DNA from: Pseudomonas sp. TCU-HL1
Lineage (GTDB): Bacteria; Pseudomonadota; Gammaproteobacteria; Pseudomonadales; Pseudomonadaceae
NCBI RefSeq assembly: GCF_001708505.1
Contig: NZ_CP015992.1
Coordinates: 4,278,001-4,342,000, forward strand
Length of the DNA stretch: 64,000 bases
Direction of reading: 5' to 3'
Part shown: in pieces, positions 49,626 to 56,905 of the stretch
How the letters are laid out: the number at the start of each line of letters is the position of its first letter
How positions within the stretch are numbered: the stretch's first letter is position 1
Made by a program: the position numbers and the translations under genes
The notes under the pieces: model-generated
Database searches by the model: none
The model's input: only the letters and a program-made list of their open reading frames with translations
What the model was told of the DNA's origin: nothing

Positions 49626-50540
49626 ATGGAATTGAGACACCTGCGCTACTTCATCGCCGTGGCCGAGGAACTGCACTTCGGTCGCGCCGCCGAGCAACTG
49701 GGCATCTCCCAGCCGCCCCTGAGCCAGCAGATACAGGCACTGGAAGAGGAAATCGGCGCGCGCCTACTGGAGCGCACCAATCGCCGGGTGGAGCTGACCG
49801 AAGCCGGTCGCCGCTTCCTCGACGAGGCCCGCCAGGTCCTGGTGCAGGTGGACAAGGCCGTGCAGCTGGCGCGCCGCGCCCACCGGGGCGAACTGGGCGA
49901 GCTGAAGGTGGGTTTCACCTCCTCGGCGCCCTTCACCTCCAGCATTCCCCGCAGCATCCACGCCTTTCGCCAGGCCTACCCGGACGTACACCTGGAACTC
50001 ACCGAGGGCAGCAGCGCCGAAACGGTCAAGGCGCTGCTGGAAGACAGCCTGCAAGTGGGGGTGATCCGTCCCCTGAACCTGCCGGATAACCTGCTGGCGG
50101 TGGAACTGTTCAGCGAACCGCTGGTGGCCGTCCTGCGCGCCGACCATCCACTGGCTGCCGGCAGCGAGGACGGCATCCCGTTCAGCGCCCTGGCCGATGA
50201 GCCCTTCGTGTTCTTCCCGCGTACATTCGGCACCGGACTCTACGACCAGATGCTCGCGCTTGCCCGCGAAGCCGGCTTCACACCACGGGTCGCCCAGGAA
50301 GCCAGCGAAGCCATGACCATCATCGGCCTGGTATCGGCCGGGCTTGGGGTGTCGGTGCTACCCGCCTCCTTCCGCCGGACCCGCGTCGATGGCGTGGTCT
50401 ATCGCACCCTGCTGGACCCGGGCGCCACCACCGCCGTCTGGCTGGTACGCAAGCGCAGTGAGCGCTCGCCCCTGGCGCTGTCGTTCATTGAACTCGTAAC
50501 CCGCGAAGCCGCTGCCATCCGGGAACGCAGGGCCGAGTGA
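49626..50540 (+). CDS. LysR-family regulator (divergent from MFS carrier)
   Basis: A 304-residue LysR protein from ATG 49626, beginning 'MELRHLRYFIAVAEELHFGRAAEQL'; the HTH includes 'LGISQPPLSQQIQALEEEIG'. This is the opening of the BenM/CatR/YnfL-like subgroup. The effector domain covers ~90-295. I prefer 49626 to the earlier in-frame ATG (49581) because family members start at MELRHL. It probably controls the divergent MFS transporter. Confidence 0.9.
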   Translation: MELRHLRYFIAVAEELHFGRAAEQLGISQPPLSQQIQALEEEIGARLLERTNRRVELTEAGRRFLDEARQVLVQVDKAVQLARRAHRGELGELKVGFTSSAPFTSSIPRSIHAFRQAYPDVHLELTEGSSAETVKALLEDSLQVGVIRPLNLPDNLLAVELFSEPLVAVLRADHPLAAGSEDGIPFSALADEPFVFFPRTFGTGLYDQMLALAREAGFTPRVAQEASEAMTIIGLVSAGLGVSVLPASFRRTRVDGVVYRTLLDPGATTAVWLVRKRSERSPLALSFIELVTREAAAIRERRAE

Positions 50541-50726
50541 AAAGAGGGCTGGCCCGACAGGGAACCCACCCTGCCCTCCCCCATTCGACGTTTTCTTCAC
50601 ATGTCCTCTGGCAATGTCCCTCGCTTTCGGCAGCGCCAACTGGAACCAATGTGCCATCAGGTGATCTACTTACCCCCGGCATCGTTAACCTCCACAGGTG
50701 CCGTCCCGTCTTGAGTACACCAATGG

Positions 50727-52829
50727 ATGCTTGATCGCATGACCGCACAGGAACCCGTAGCCACCCGGCAGTCCTCGTTCAACCTGGACCGCCCCACCGT
50801 CAAGAGCCACCTCACCTTCACCCTGTTCAGCGCCTGTGCGCTGCTGGTGATGTACAGCCTGCTGCGGCTGGCCCTGCTGGTGTACAACAGCGACCAGATC
50901 GGCGACAGCCCGGCGTCTGTCTTCGTCGAGGCCTTCTACAACGGCCTGCGTTTCGACCTGCGGGTCGTCGTGTTCGCCTGCGTTCCCCTGCTGCTGTCCC
51001 TGCTCAGCGTCCATGCCATGGCCGCCCGTGGCCTGCACCGGATCTGGCTGACTCTCTTCGCCAGCCTCACCCTGTTCCTCGGCATCAGCGAACTGGACTT
51101 CTACCGCGAGTTCCACCAGCGCCTGAACAGCCTGGTGTTCCAGTACATGCAGGAAGACCTGGGCACCGTTGCCAGCATGATCTGGAACGGCTTCCCGGTC
51201 GGTCGCTACCTGATCGGCTGGGCCCTGGCCACCGCCATGCTCTACCTGCTGTTCCGCAGCCTGGACCTGCTGAGCCGTCCGCGCGCGTCTGTCGCCGCGA
51301 GCATCCCGCCCACCAGGCGCACCACCGCCCCCTGGTTCAGTCGCGTGGCGATCTTCATGGTCTGCCTGGTAGTCGCGATCGTCGCCGTCCGTGGCCATCT
51401 GCGCCAGGGCCCGCCGCTGCGCTGGGGCGACGCCTTCACCACCGACTCCATGTTCGCCAACCAGCTCGGCCTGAATGGCACGCTGACCCTGGTGGACGCC
51501 GCCAAGAACAGCTTCTCTTCCCATCGCGACAACGCCTGGAAGGCCACCCTGCCCGAGGATGAGGCGCTGGCCAGCGTGCGCGAAATGCTGTTGACCCCCA
51601 ACGACAAGCTGGTGGACGCCGACACGGCCGCCATCCGCCGCGATTTCACCCCGCCGGCCGAAGGCACGCTGCCGATCAAGAACGTTGTGGTGATCCTGAT
51701 GGAGAGCTTCGCGGGCCGTTATGTCGGTGCCATGGGCAGCCCGGAGGGCATCACACCCTACTTCGACAATCTGGCGAAGGAAGGGCTGCTGTTCGACCGT
51801 TTCTTCTCCAACGGTACCCACACCCACCAGGGGATGTTCGCCACCATGGCCTGCTTCCCCAACCTGCCCAGCTTCGAGTACCTGATGCGCACCCCCGAAG
51901 GCGCGCACAAGTTCTCCGGCCTGCCGCAGTTGCTCAGCGCCCGCGACTACAACGACCTGTACGTCTACAACGGTAACTTCCAGTGGGATAACCAGTCCGG
52001 CTTCTTCAGCAACCAGGGCATGACCCGTTTCGTCGGCCGCGAAGACTTCGTCAATCCGGTGTTCATGGACCCGACCTGGGGCGTGTCCGACCAGGACATG
52101 TTCGACCGTGGCGCCGCCGAACTGGCGAAGATGCCCACCGACAAACCTTTCTATGCCCTGCTGCAAACCCTCTCCAACCACACGCCCTATGCACTGCCGA
52201 CCGACCTGCCGGTTGAGCGGGTGACCGGTCACGGCGCCCATGACGAGCACCTGACCGCCATGCGCTATGCCGACTGGGCCCTGGGCCAGTTCTTCGAAAA
52301 AGCACGCAAGGAACCCTACTTCAAGGACACCCTGTTCGTGGTGGTCGGCGACCATGGCTTCGGCAGCGACAAGCAGCTCACGGAAATGGACCTGTTCCGC
52401 TTCAACGTACCGCTGCTGCTGATCGGCCCCGGCGTGCAGGAAAAGTTCGGCAGCCTCAACCACAACGTCGCCACCCAGATCGACATCGTGCCCACCATCA
52501 TGGGCCGCCTCGGCGGCGAAGTGCGCCACCAGTGCTGGGGCCGCGATCTGCTGAACCTGCCGGAAAGTGATCCGGGCATCGGCGTGATCAAGCCCTCGGG
52601 CAGCGACCAGACGGTGGCCATCGTCAGCAGCGATCGCATCCTGATCCAGCCCAAGGACTTCCCGGCGCGCCTGTACCAGTACCAGCTGGGCGCCGATGCC
52701 AAGGCCGAACGCATCCCCGGCGACAGCGACCCACGGCTGCAGAAATACCTGGAAGCCTTCCTGCAGACCGCCACCGGCAGCCTGCTGAACAACACCGCAG
52801 GTGTTGAAGACAGCAAGCACAACCAGTGA
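50727..52829 (+). CDS. LTA synthase-like membrane sulfatase/phosphoglycerol transferase
   Basis: A 700-residue protein (696 if ATG 50739 is used; neither start has a strong Shine-Dalgarno). Five N-terminal membrane helices (~30-225), then a periplasmic alkaline-phosphatase/sulfatase fold from ~315 with 'VVVILMESFAGRYVGAMG' (metal Glu), 'FSNGTHTHQGMFATM' (probable catalytic Thr) and 'VVVGDHGFG' (metal Asp/His). This is the LtaS/OpgB-like architecture; in Gram-negatives such enzymes transfer phosphoglycerol to periplasmic glucans or decorate envelope glycans. The specific substrate is not evident. A strong terminator follows. Confidence 0.85.
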   Translation: MLDRMTAQEPVATRQSSFNLDRPTVKSHLTFTLFSACALLVMYSLLRLALLVYNSDQIGDSPASVFVEAFYNGLRFDLRVVVFACVPLLLSLLSVHAMAARGLHRIWLTLFASLTLFLGISELDFYREFHQRLNSLVFQYMQEDLGTVASMIWNGFPVGRYLIGWALATAMLYLLFRSLDLLSRPRASVAASIPPTRRTTAPWFSRVAIFMVCLVVAIVAVRGHLRQGPPLRWGDAFTTDSMFANQLGLNGTLTLVDAAKNSFSSHRDNAWKATLPEDEALASVREMLLTPNDKLVDADTAAIRRDFTPPAEGTLPIKNVVVILMESFAGRYVGAMGSPEGITPYFDNLAKEGLLFDRFFSNGTHTHQGMFATMACFPNLPSFEYLMRTPEGAHKFSGLPQLLSARDYNDLYVYNGNFQWDNQSGFFSNQGMTRFVGREDFVNPVFMDPTWGVSDQDMFDRGAAELAKMPTDKPFYALLQTLSNHTPYALPTDLPVERVTGHGAHDEHLTAMRYADWALGQFFEKARKEPYFKDTLFVVVGDHGFGSDKQLTEMDLFRFNVPLLLIGPGVQEKFGSLNHNVATQIDIVPTIMGRLGGEVRHQCWGRDLLNLPESDPGIGVIKPSGSDQTVAIVSSDRILIQPKDFPARLYQYQLGADAKAERIPGDSDPRLQKYLEAFLQTATGSLLNNTAGVEDSKHNQ

Positions 52830-52837
52830 TGAACCTG

Positions 52838-52865
52838 GCCCCGCTCAATGCGGGGCCTTCTTTTT
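52838..52865 (+). terminator. Terminator behind the LTA synthase-like gene
   Basis: GGCCCCGC-TCAAT-GCGGGGCC followed by TTCTTTTT, starting 9 bp past the stop codon. Confidence 0.9.
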
Positions 52866-52877
52866 GTGGGCTCCATT

Positions 52878-52900
52878 GTGGGAGCGAATTTATTCGCGAA
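52878..52900. repeat. REP-like unit
   Basis: GTGGGAGCGAATTTATTCGCGAA, one unit of the GCGAAT..ATTCGC family also seen at 39757, 46251 and 60217. The remainder of the gap to 53109 shows no gene. Confidence 0.5.
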
Positions 52901-53109
52901 AGGTCGCGCAATGGTCCTCCGCCACCCCAGTCGGGCCTGCGGCCCGATTCGAGATTAAAATCGCTCCTGCACGGCACTCTTCACCCATAGCGTCGTGCTT
53001 GACACCATCGGTCGAAGCGAACAAATTACGCAAAGTGTAAATTGATTACGAAAATAACAACGCCGGCATCCGGAGCCCTCCCCGGACCGCCAGCCGCCGA
53101 GTGATTGCC

Positions 53110-53742
53110 ATGGACCTCTACACCTATTACCGCTCCACGTCCTCCTACCGGGTGCGCATTGCCCTGGCACTGAAAGGACTGGATGCCCAGCACATCCCGG
53201 TGAACCTGATCCAGGACGGCGGCCAGCAACACACACCCGAATACAAGGCGGTCAATCCCCAAGGCCGCGTACCCAGCCTGCGAACCGACGACGGTCAGGT
53301 GCTGATCCAGTCCCCCGCCATCATCGAGTACCTCGAAGAACGCTTTCCCCAGCCGGCCCTTCTTCCGCACGACCTCGAAGCACGTGCCCGCCAGCGCGCC
53401 GTAGCCGCCATCATCGGTTGCGACATCCACCCGCTGCACAACGTCGCGGTGCTCAACCGCCTGCGTGGCCTGAAGGTGGAGGAGAGCGAGGTGATGAACT
53501 GGATTCGCCACTGGATCGCCGAAGGCTTCAACGCAGTCGAAGCCTTGATAGGCGATGAGGGGTTCTGCTTCGGCGAACCGGGCTTGGCCGACGTCTACCT
53601 GCTACCGCAGGTCTATGCCGCACGCCGCTTCGAACTGGACCTGTCACACTATCCAAAGATCGCCCGGGTAGAACGCCTCGCCCTCAAGCATCCGGCGTTC
53701 ATCCAGGCGCACCCCGACCAGCAAGCCGACAAACCGGCCTGA
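53110..53742 (+). CDS. maiA: MaiA, maleylacetoacetate isomerase (zeta-class GST)
   Basis: A 210-residue zeta-class glutathione transferase. The N-terminal thioredoxin-like domain starts 'MDLYTYYRSTSSYRVRIAL' with the SSxxR glutathione/catalytic motif. 'NPQGRVPSL' and 'QSPAIIEYLEE' are further GSH-site elements, and the helical C-terminal domain contains 'EPGLADVYLLPQVYAARRF'. It isomerises maleylacetoacetate to fumarylacetoacetate in tyrosine/homogentisate breakdown, in line with hpd just downstream. I chose ATG 53110 rather than GTG 53101 on family length. Confidence 0.88.
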   Translation: MDLYTYYRSTSSYRVRIALALKGLDAQHIPVNLIQDGGQQHTPEYKAVNPQGRVPSLRTDDGQVLIQSPAIIEYLEERFPQPALLPHDLEARARQRAVAAIIGCDIHPLHNVAVLNRLRGLKVEESEVMNWIRHWIAEGFNAVEALIGDEGFCFGEPGLADVYLLPQVYAARRFELDLSHYPKIARVERLALKHPAFIQAHPDQQADKPA

Positions 53743-53885
53743 GGCCACGCCCATGAGAAGCCTCGGATTCAAAGTCACCATCGGCGACTACCTCGCCCGC
53801 AGCGTACGCGGCATTTCCTGCGCGCCACCAGTTGCCACCTCGCATTGACCTATAACTTCCAATCAAATGCTTGAGGTGCCAAAAA

Positions 53886-54962
53886 ATGGCTGACATCTTC
53901 GAAAACCCCATGGGCCTGATGGGCTTTGAATTCATCGAATTCGCGTCCCCCACCCCCAATACCCTGGAACCCATCTTCGCCATGATGGGCTTCACCAAGG
54001 TCGCGACCCATCGTTCCAAGGACGTGCACCTGTATCGCCAGGGCGAGATCAACCTGATCCTCAACAATGAGCCCAGGAGCCAGGCTGCCTACTTCGCCGC
54101 CGAGCACGGTCCGTCCGTCTGCGGCATGGCCTTCCGCGTGAAGAACGCCCACCAGGCCTATGCCCGCGCCCTGGAACTGGGTGCCCAGCCCATCGAGATC
54201 CCCACCGGCCCGATGGAACTGCGCCTACCGGCGATCAAGGGTATCGGCGGCGCGCCGCTGTACTTGATCGACCGTTTCGGCGAAGGCTCCTCGATCTACG
54301 ACATCGACTTCGAGTTCATCGAAGGCGTCGACCGCCACCCGCAAGGTGCCGGCCTGAAGATCATCGACCACCTGACCCACAACGTGTATCGCGGCCGTAT
54401 GGCCTACTGGGCGGACTTCTACGAGAAGCTGTTCAACTTCCGCGAGATCCGCTACTTCGACATCAAGGGCGAATACACCGGCCTGACCTCCAAGGCCATG
54501 ACCGCGCCGGACGGCATGATCCGCATCCCGCTGAACGAAGAGTCCTCCAAGGGCGCGGGCCAGATCGAAGAGTTCCTGATGCAGTTCAACGGCGAAGGCA
54601 TCCAGCACGTGGCCTTCTTCACCGACGACCTGATCAAGACCTGGGACGAACTCAAAGCCTTAGGGATGCGCTTCATGACCGCGCCGCCGGCCACCTACTA
54701 TGAGATGCTCCAGGGCCGCCTGCCGGACCATGGCGAACCGGAAGGCGAGCTGCAATCACGCGGCATCCTGCTGGACGGCACCACCGAAGGCGGCAGCAAG
54801 CGCCTGCTACTGCAGATATTCTCGGAAACCCTGATGGGCCCGGTGTTCTTCGAGTTCATCCAGCGCAAGGGTGACGACGGTTTCGGCGAGGGCAACTTCA
54901 AGGCCCTGTTCGAATCCATCGAGCGCGACCAGATTCGCCGTGGCGTACTGAGTACCGAATAA
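53886..54962 (+). CDS. hpd: 4-hydroxyphenylpyruvate dioxygenase (HPPD)
   Basis: A 358-residue two-domain vicinal-oxygen-chelate enzyme, the same length as P. fluorescens HPPD. The three Fe(II) ligands are visible: H162 ('IIDHLTHNV'), H241 ('GIQHVAFF') and E323 ('VFFEFIQRK'). It converts 4-hydroxyphenylpyruvate to homogentisate with release of CO2, the second step of tyrosine catabolism. ATG 53886 has GAGGTG upstream, and upstream in-frame codons look non-coding. 143 bp downstream of maiA; a terminator follows. Confidence 0.97.
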   Translation: MADIFENPMGLMGFEFIEFASPTPNTLEPIFAMMGFTKVATHRSKDVHLYRQGEINLILNNEPRSQAAYFAAEHGPSVCGMAFRVKNAHQAYARALELGAQPIEIPTGPMELRLPAIKGIGGAPLYLIDRFGEGSSIYDIDFEFIEGVDRHPQGAGLKIIDHLTHNVYRGRMAYWADFYEKLFNFREIRYFDIKGEYTGLTSKAMTAPDGMIRIPLNEESSKGAGQIEEFLMQFNGEGIQHVAFFTDDLIKTWDELKALGMRFMTAPPATYYEMLQGRLPDHGEPEGELQSRGILLDGTTEGGSKRLLLQIFSETLMGPVFFEFIQRKGDDGFGEGNFKALFESIERDQIRRGVLSTE

Positions 54963-54977
54963 GTCACCAATCGCTGC

Positions 54978-55006
54978 GAAAAACCCGGCTTCTGCCGGGT
55001 TTTTCA
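54978..55006 (+). terminator. Terminator behind hpd
   Basis: AAAAACCCGGC-TTCT-GCCGGGTTTTT, 15 bp past the hpd stop codon. Confidence 0.92.
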
Positions 55007-55162
55007 TTTTTACTGGCCCTGTGGGAGATTCCATGTCAACGCCTTAGCCTCAAGGGTGGATGGCGCTTTTCCATCCACCAGCGGCGCTCTGCCGGGCCTC
55101 GAATGGTGGACCGGTGAAGCGTGGTCCACCATACGCGCAAGATTGTCAGTTGCCACACAAAT

Positions 55163-55181
55163 AAAATTAATTATCATTCGC
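55163..55181. promoter_or_regulatory. Probable Fur box before the heme-uptake sigma factor
   Basis: AAAATTAATTATCATTCGC matches the 19-bp Fur consensus at 12 positions, including an uninterrupted ATCATT, and lies 27 bp before the sigma factor start. Iron repression of FecI-type sigma genes by Fur is the rule in pseudomonads. Confidence 0.6.
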
Positions 55182-55207
55182 GACCAGACTGAGCCTGGAC
55201 GCCCCTC

Positions 55208-55729
55208 GTGACCACCTCCAACCTCGACGCCGTATTCATCGCCCAACGCACCCCGCTGTTGCGCACCCTGATCCGGATGGTGAAGAACCCCAGCGTGGCC
55301 GAGGAACTGGTCCAGGAAACCTACTTGCGGGTGGCCACGACCCTGCGTGAGCGGCGTGTCGATCACCTTGAACCTTTTCTCTTCCAGACCGGCCGCAACC
55401 TCGCGCTGGACCACCTGCGGCACATGCGCATGCAGTCGCGGACCATGCTGGACGACATCCCCGACGACGTGATCCAGGCCGTGCCCGCCGTGACTTCCAG
55501 CGCCGAGGACAGGCTGCACGCCGACAAACTGCTGGAGCGCCTGGGAGCCAGCCTCTCGCGCCTGACCGAGCGCCAGCAGCGCATCTTCATCCGCAGCCGC
55601 CTGCACGGCTGCGGCCACGCCGAAATCGCCGAGGAACTGGACGTTTCTCCGAGCACGGTTCAGAAGGAACTGAAACTGATCATGGCCATCTGCGTCGAAA
55701 CCCTCAGCCGCCTGGAGACATCCCAATGA
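55208..55729 (+). CDS. FecI-type ECF sigma factor of a heme-uptake system
   Basis: A 173-residue ECF sigma factor starting with GTG 55208. Region 2 includes 'VAEELVQETYLRVA' and 'FLFQTGRNLALDHLRHMR'; region 4 includes 'LTERQQRIFIRSRLHGCGHAEIAEELDVSPSTVQKEL'. These are marks of iron-starvation sigma factors. It is followed by a FecR-like gene (ATGA overlap), a TonB receptor with signalling domain and a heme oxygenase, the layout of heme-responsive surface-signalling systems such as HxuI-HxuR-HxuA. It should transcribe the receptor and hemO when heme binds the receptor. Confidence 0.9.
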   Translation: MTTSNLDAVFIAQRTPLLRTLIRMVKNPSVAEELVQETYLRVATTLRERRVDHLEPFLFQTGRNLALDHLRHMRMQSRTMLDDIPDDVIQAVPAVTSSAEDRLHADKLLERLGASLSRLTERQQRIFIRSRLHGCGHAEIAEELDVSPSTVQKELKLIMAICVETLSRLETSQ

Positions 55730-56745
55730 CGGGCTTTCGCTCGCCTCGTCATTGGTCAAGAATATCGGCCCCACGCCGCGAGGAACCGTCAGTGCCCCAC
55801 CCCGCCCCCGGGAGCGCCATGCTCGAAGACGGCCCCATCGCCGAAGCCCTCGACTGGCTGATCCTCCTCGATGGCGCCGACGAAGCCTGCCGAGCACGCT
55901 TCGACGCCTGGCTGGCCGCCTCCACGGACAACCTCGCGGCTTTCCAGAAAGCCCAGGCCATCTGGCAATCGCCCCTGCTCACCGAGGCCGCGCGCCGGCT
56001 GGATGCCTCCCCGCAGCCAGCCACCCGCCCGCCGCGTCAACGTCTCAAGCCTCTGGCCATGGCCGCCGCCCTGCTGCTGGCCGTGGGTGTCGGACTGCAG
56101 AGCGACCTGCTGCTGCGCCTGCGCGCCGACCACCTGACCCAGGTGGGCGAGCGGCAGAACCTGCACCTGGCGGATGGCTCGCGGGTGCTGCTCAATACCG
56201 ACTCGGCGATCTCCAGCCGAATCGACGAACAGCAGCGGGTCGCCCGCCTCTACCGCGGCGAGGCCTACTTCGACGTCACCCATGACCGCAACCGCCCCTT
56301 CGAGGTGGAAGCCGGACCGGTGCAGGTATCCGTGCGCGGTACGGCCTTCGCCGTGCGCTACCTGGGCGATGCCGCGGAGGTCAGCGTGCGCCATGGCAGC
56401 GTCGATGTCAGCAGTCGCCAGGACAGCGCCCGCGTCAGCCTCGGTGCCGGCGACAGCATCCGCATCGGCCCCGACGGTTTCTCCGACCTGCGCCATGCCA
56501 ACCTCGAGCAGGAACTGGCCTGGGTTCGCGGCCGCCTGGTATTCGAGAACTGCCCGCTGAGCCAGGTGCTGGCCGAACTGCGGCGCTACTACCCGGGCTG
56601 GATCTACAGCGCCAACGAGCAGCTGGAAGCGGTCAAGGTAACCGGCAACTACCGCCTCGACGATCCGGTGGGCGTGGTGCGCTCTCTGGCACAGGTCACC
56701 TCCGCCCAGCTCCACGAATACCCTTCCCTGCTGATTCTGAATTGA
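55726..56745 (+). CDS. FecR-type anti-sigma factor / sigma regulator
   Basis: A 339-residue protein whose ATG overlaps the sigma gene's stop (ATGA) and is preceded by GGAGA. A cytoplasmic DUF4880-like sigma-binding part includes 'EALDWLILLDGADEACRARFDAWLAA' (~40-65). One membrane helix (~110-127, 'PLAMAAALLLAVGVGL') leads to the periplasmic FecR domain ('LADGSRVLLNTDSAIS', 'YRGEAYFDV', 'VRGTAFAVRY') and a C-terminal STN-like part that contacts the receptor. It conveys the signal from the occupied receptor to the sigma factor. Confidence 0.9.
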   Translation: MTGFRSPRHWSRISAPRREEPSVPHPAPGSAMLEDGPIAEALDWLILLDGADEACRARFDAWLAASTDNLAAFQKAQAIWQSPLLTEAARRLDASPQPATRPPRQRLKPLAMAAALLLAVGVGLQSDLLLRLRADHLTQVGERQNLHLADGSRVLLNTDSAISSRIDEQQRVARLYRGEAYFDVTHDRNRPFEVEAGPVQVSVRGTAFAVRYLGDAAEVSVRHGSVDVSSRQDSARVSLGAGDSIRIGPDGFSDLRHANLEQELAWVRGRLVFENCPLSQVLAELRRYYPGWIYSANEQLEAVKVTGNYRLDDPVGVVRSLAQVTSAQLHEYPSLLILN

Positions 56746-56905
56746 TCCGCAGCGCCCGGCTGACACCGGACGCCTCCTCCTCAACGCCTTTACAGAGCGT
56801 TTGCAGATTTTTTTACGCGTTCCCGTGTGCTCGTTCGTCCCGTCAAAAGCAAATGCAATTTATTCGCATTAAAACCATACGACGGACTGACAAGAGAGCC
56901 CCCCA

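Noticed and set aside
50685..52820. 711-codon minus-strand open frame opposite the LTA synthase-like gene.
   Set aside because: The plus-strand product has full family motifs and membrane helices; the antisense translation is Gln/His/Ala-rich without domains.
53752..53847. 31-codon ORF between maiA and hpd.
   Set aside because: Has an ATG and stop but no clear Shine-Dalgarno and no recognised similarity; could be a remnant, but I cannot support it as a gene.
56830..56880. Fur box or FecI-type promoter directly before the heme receptor gene.
   Set aside because: An AATGC..GCATT palindrome is present, but the match to the Fur consensus is poor and the -35/-10 of this sigma group are too loosely defined to place by eye.
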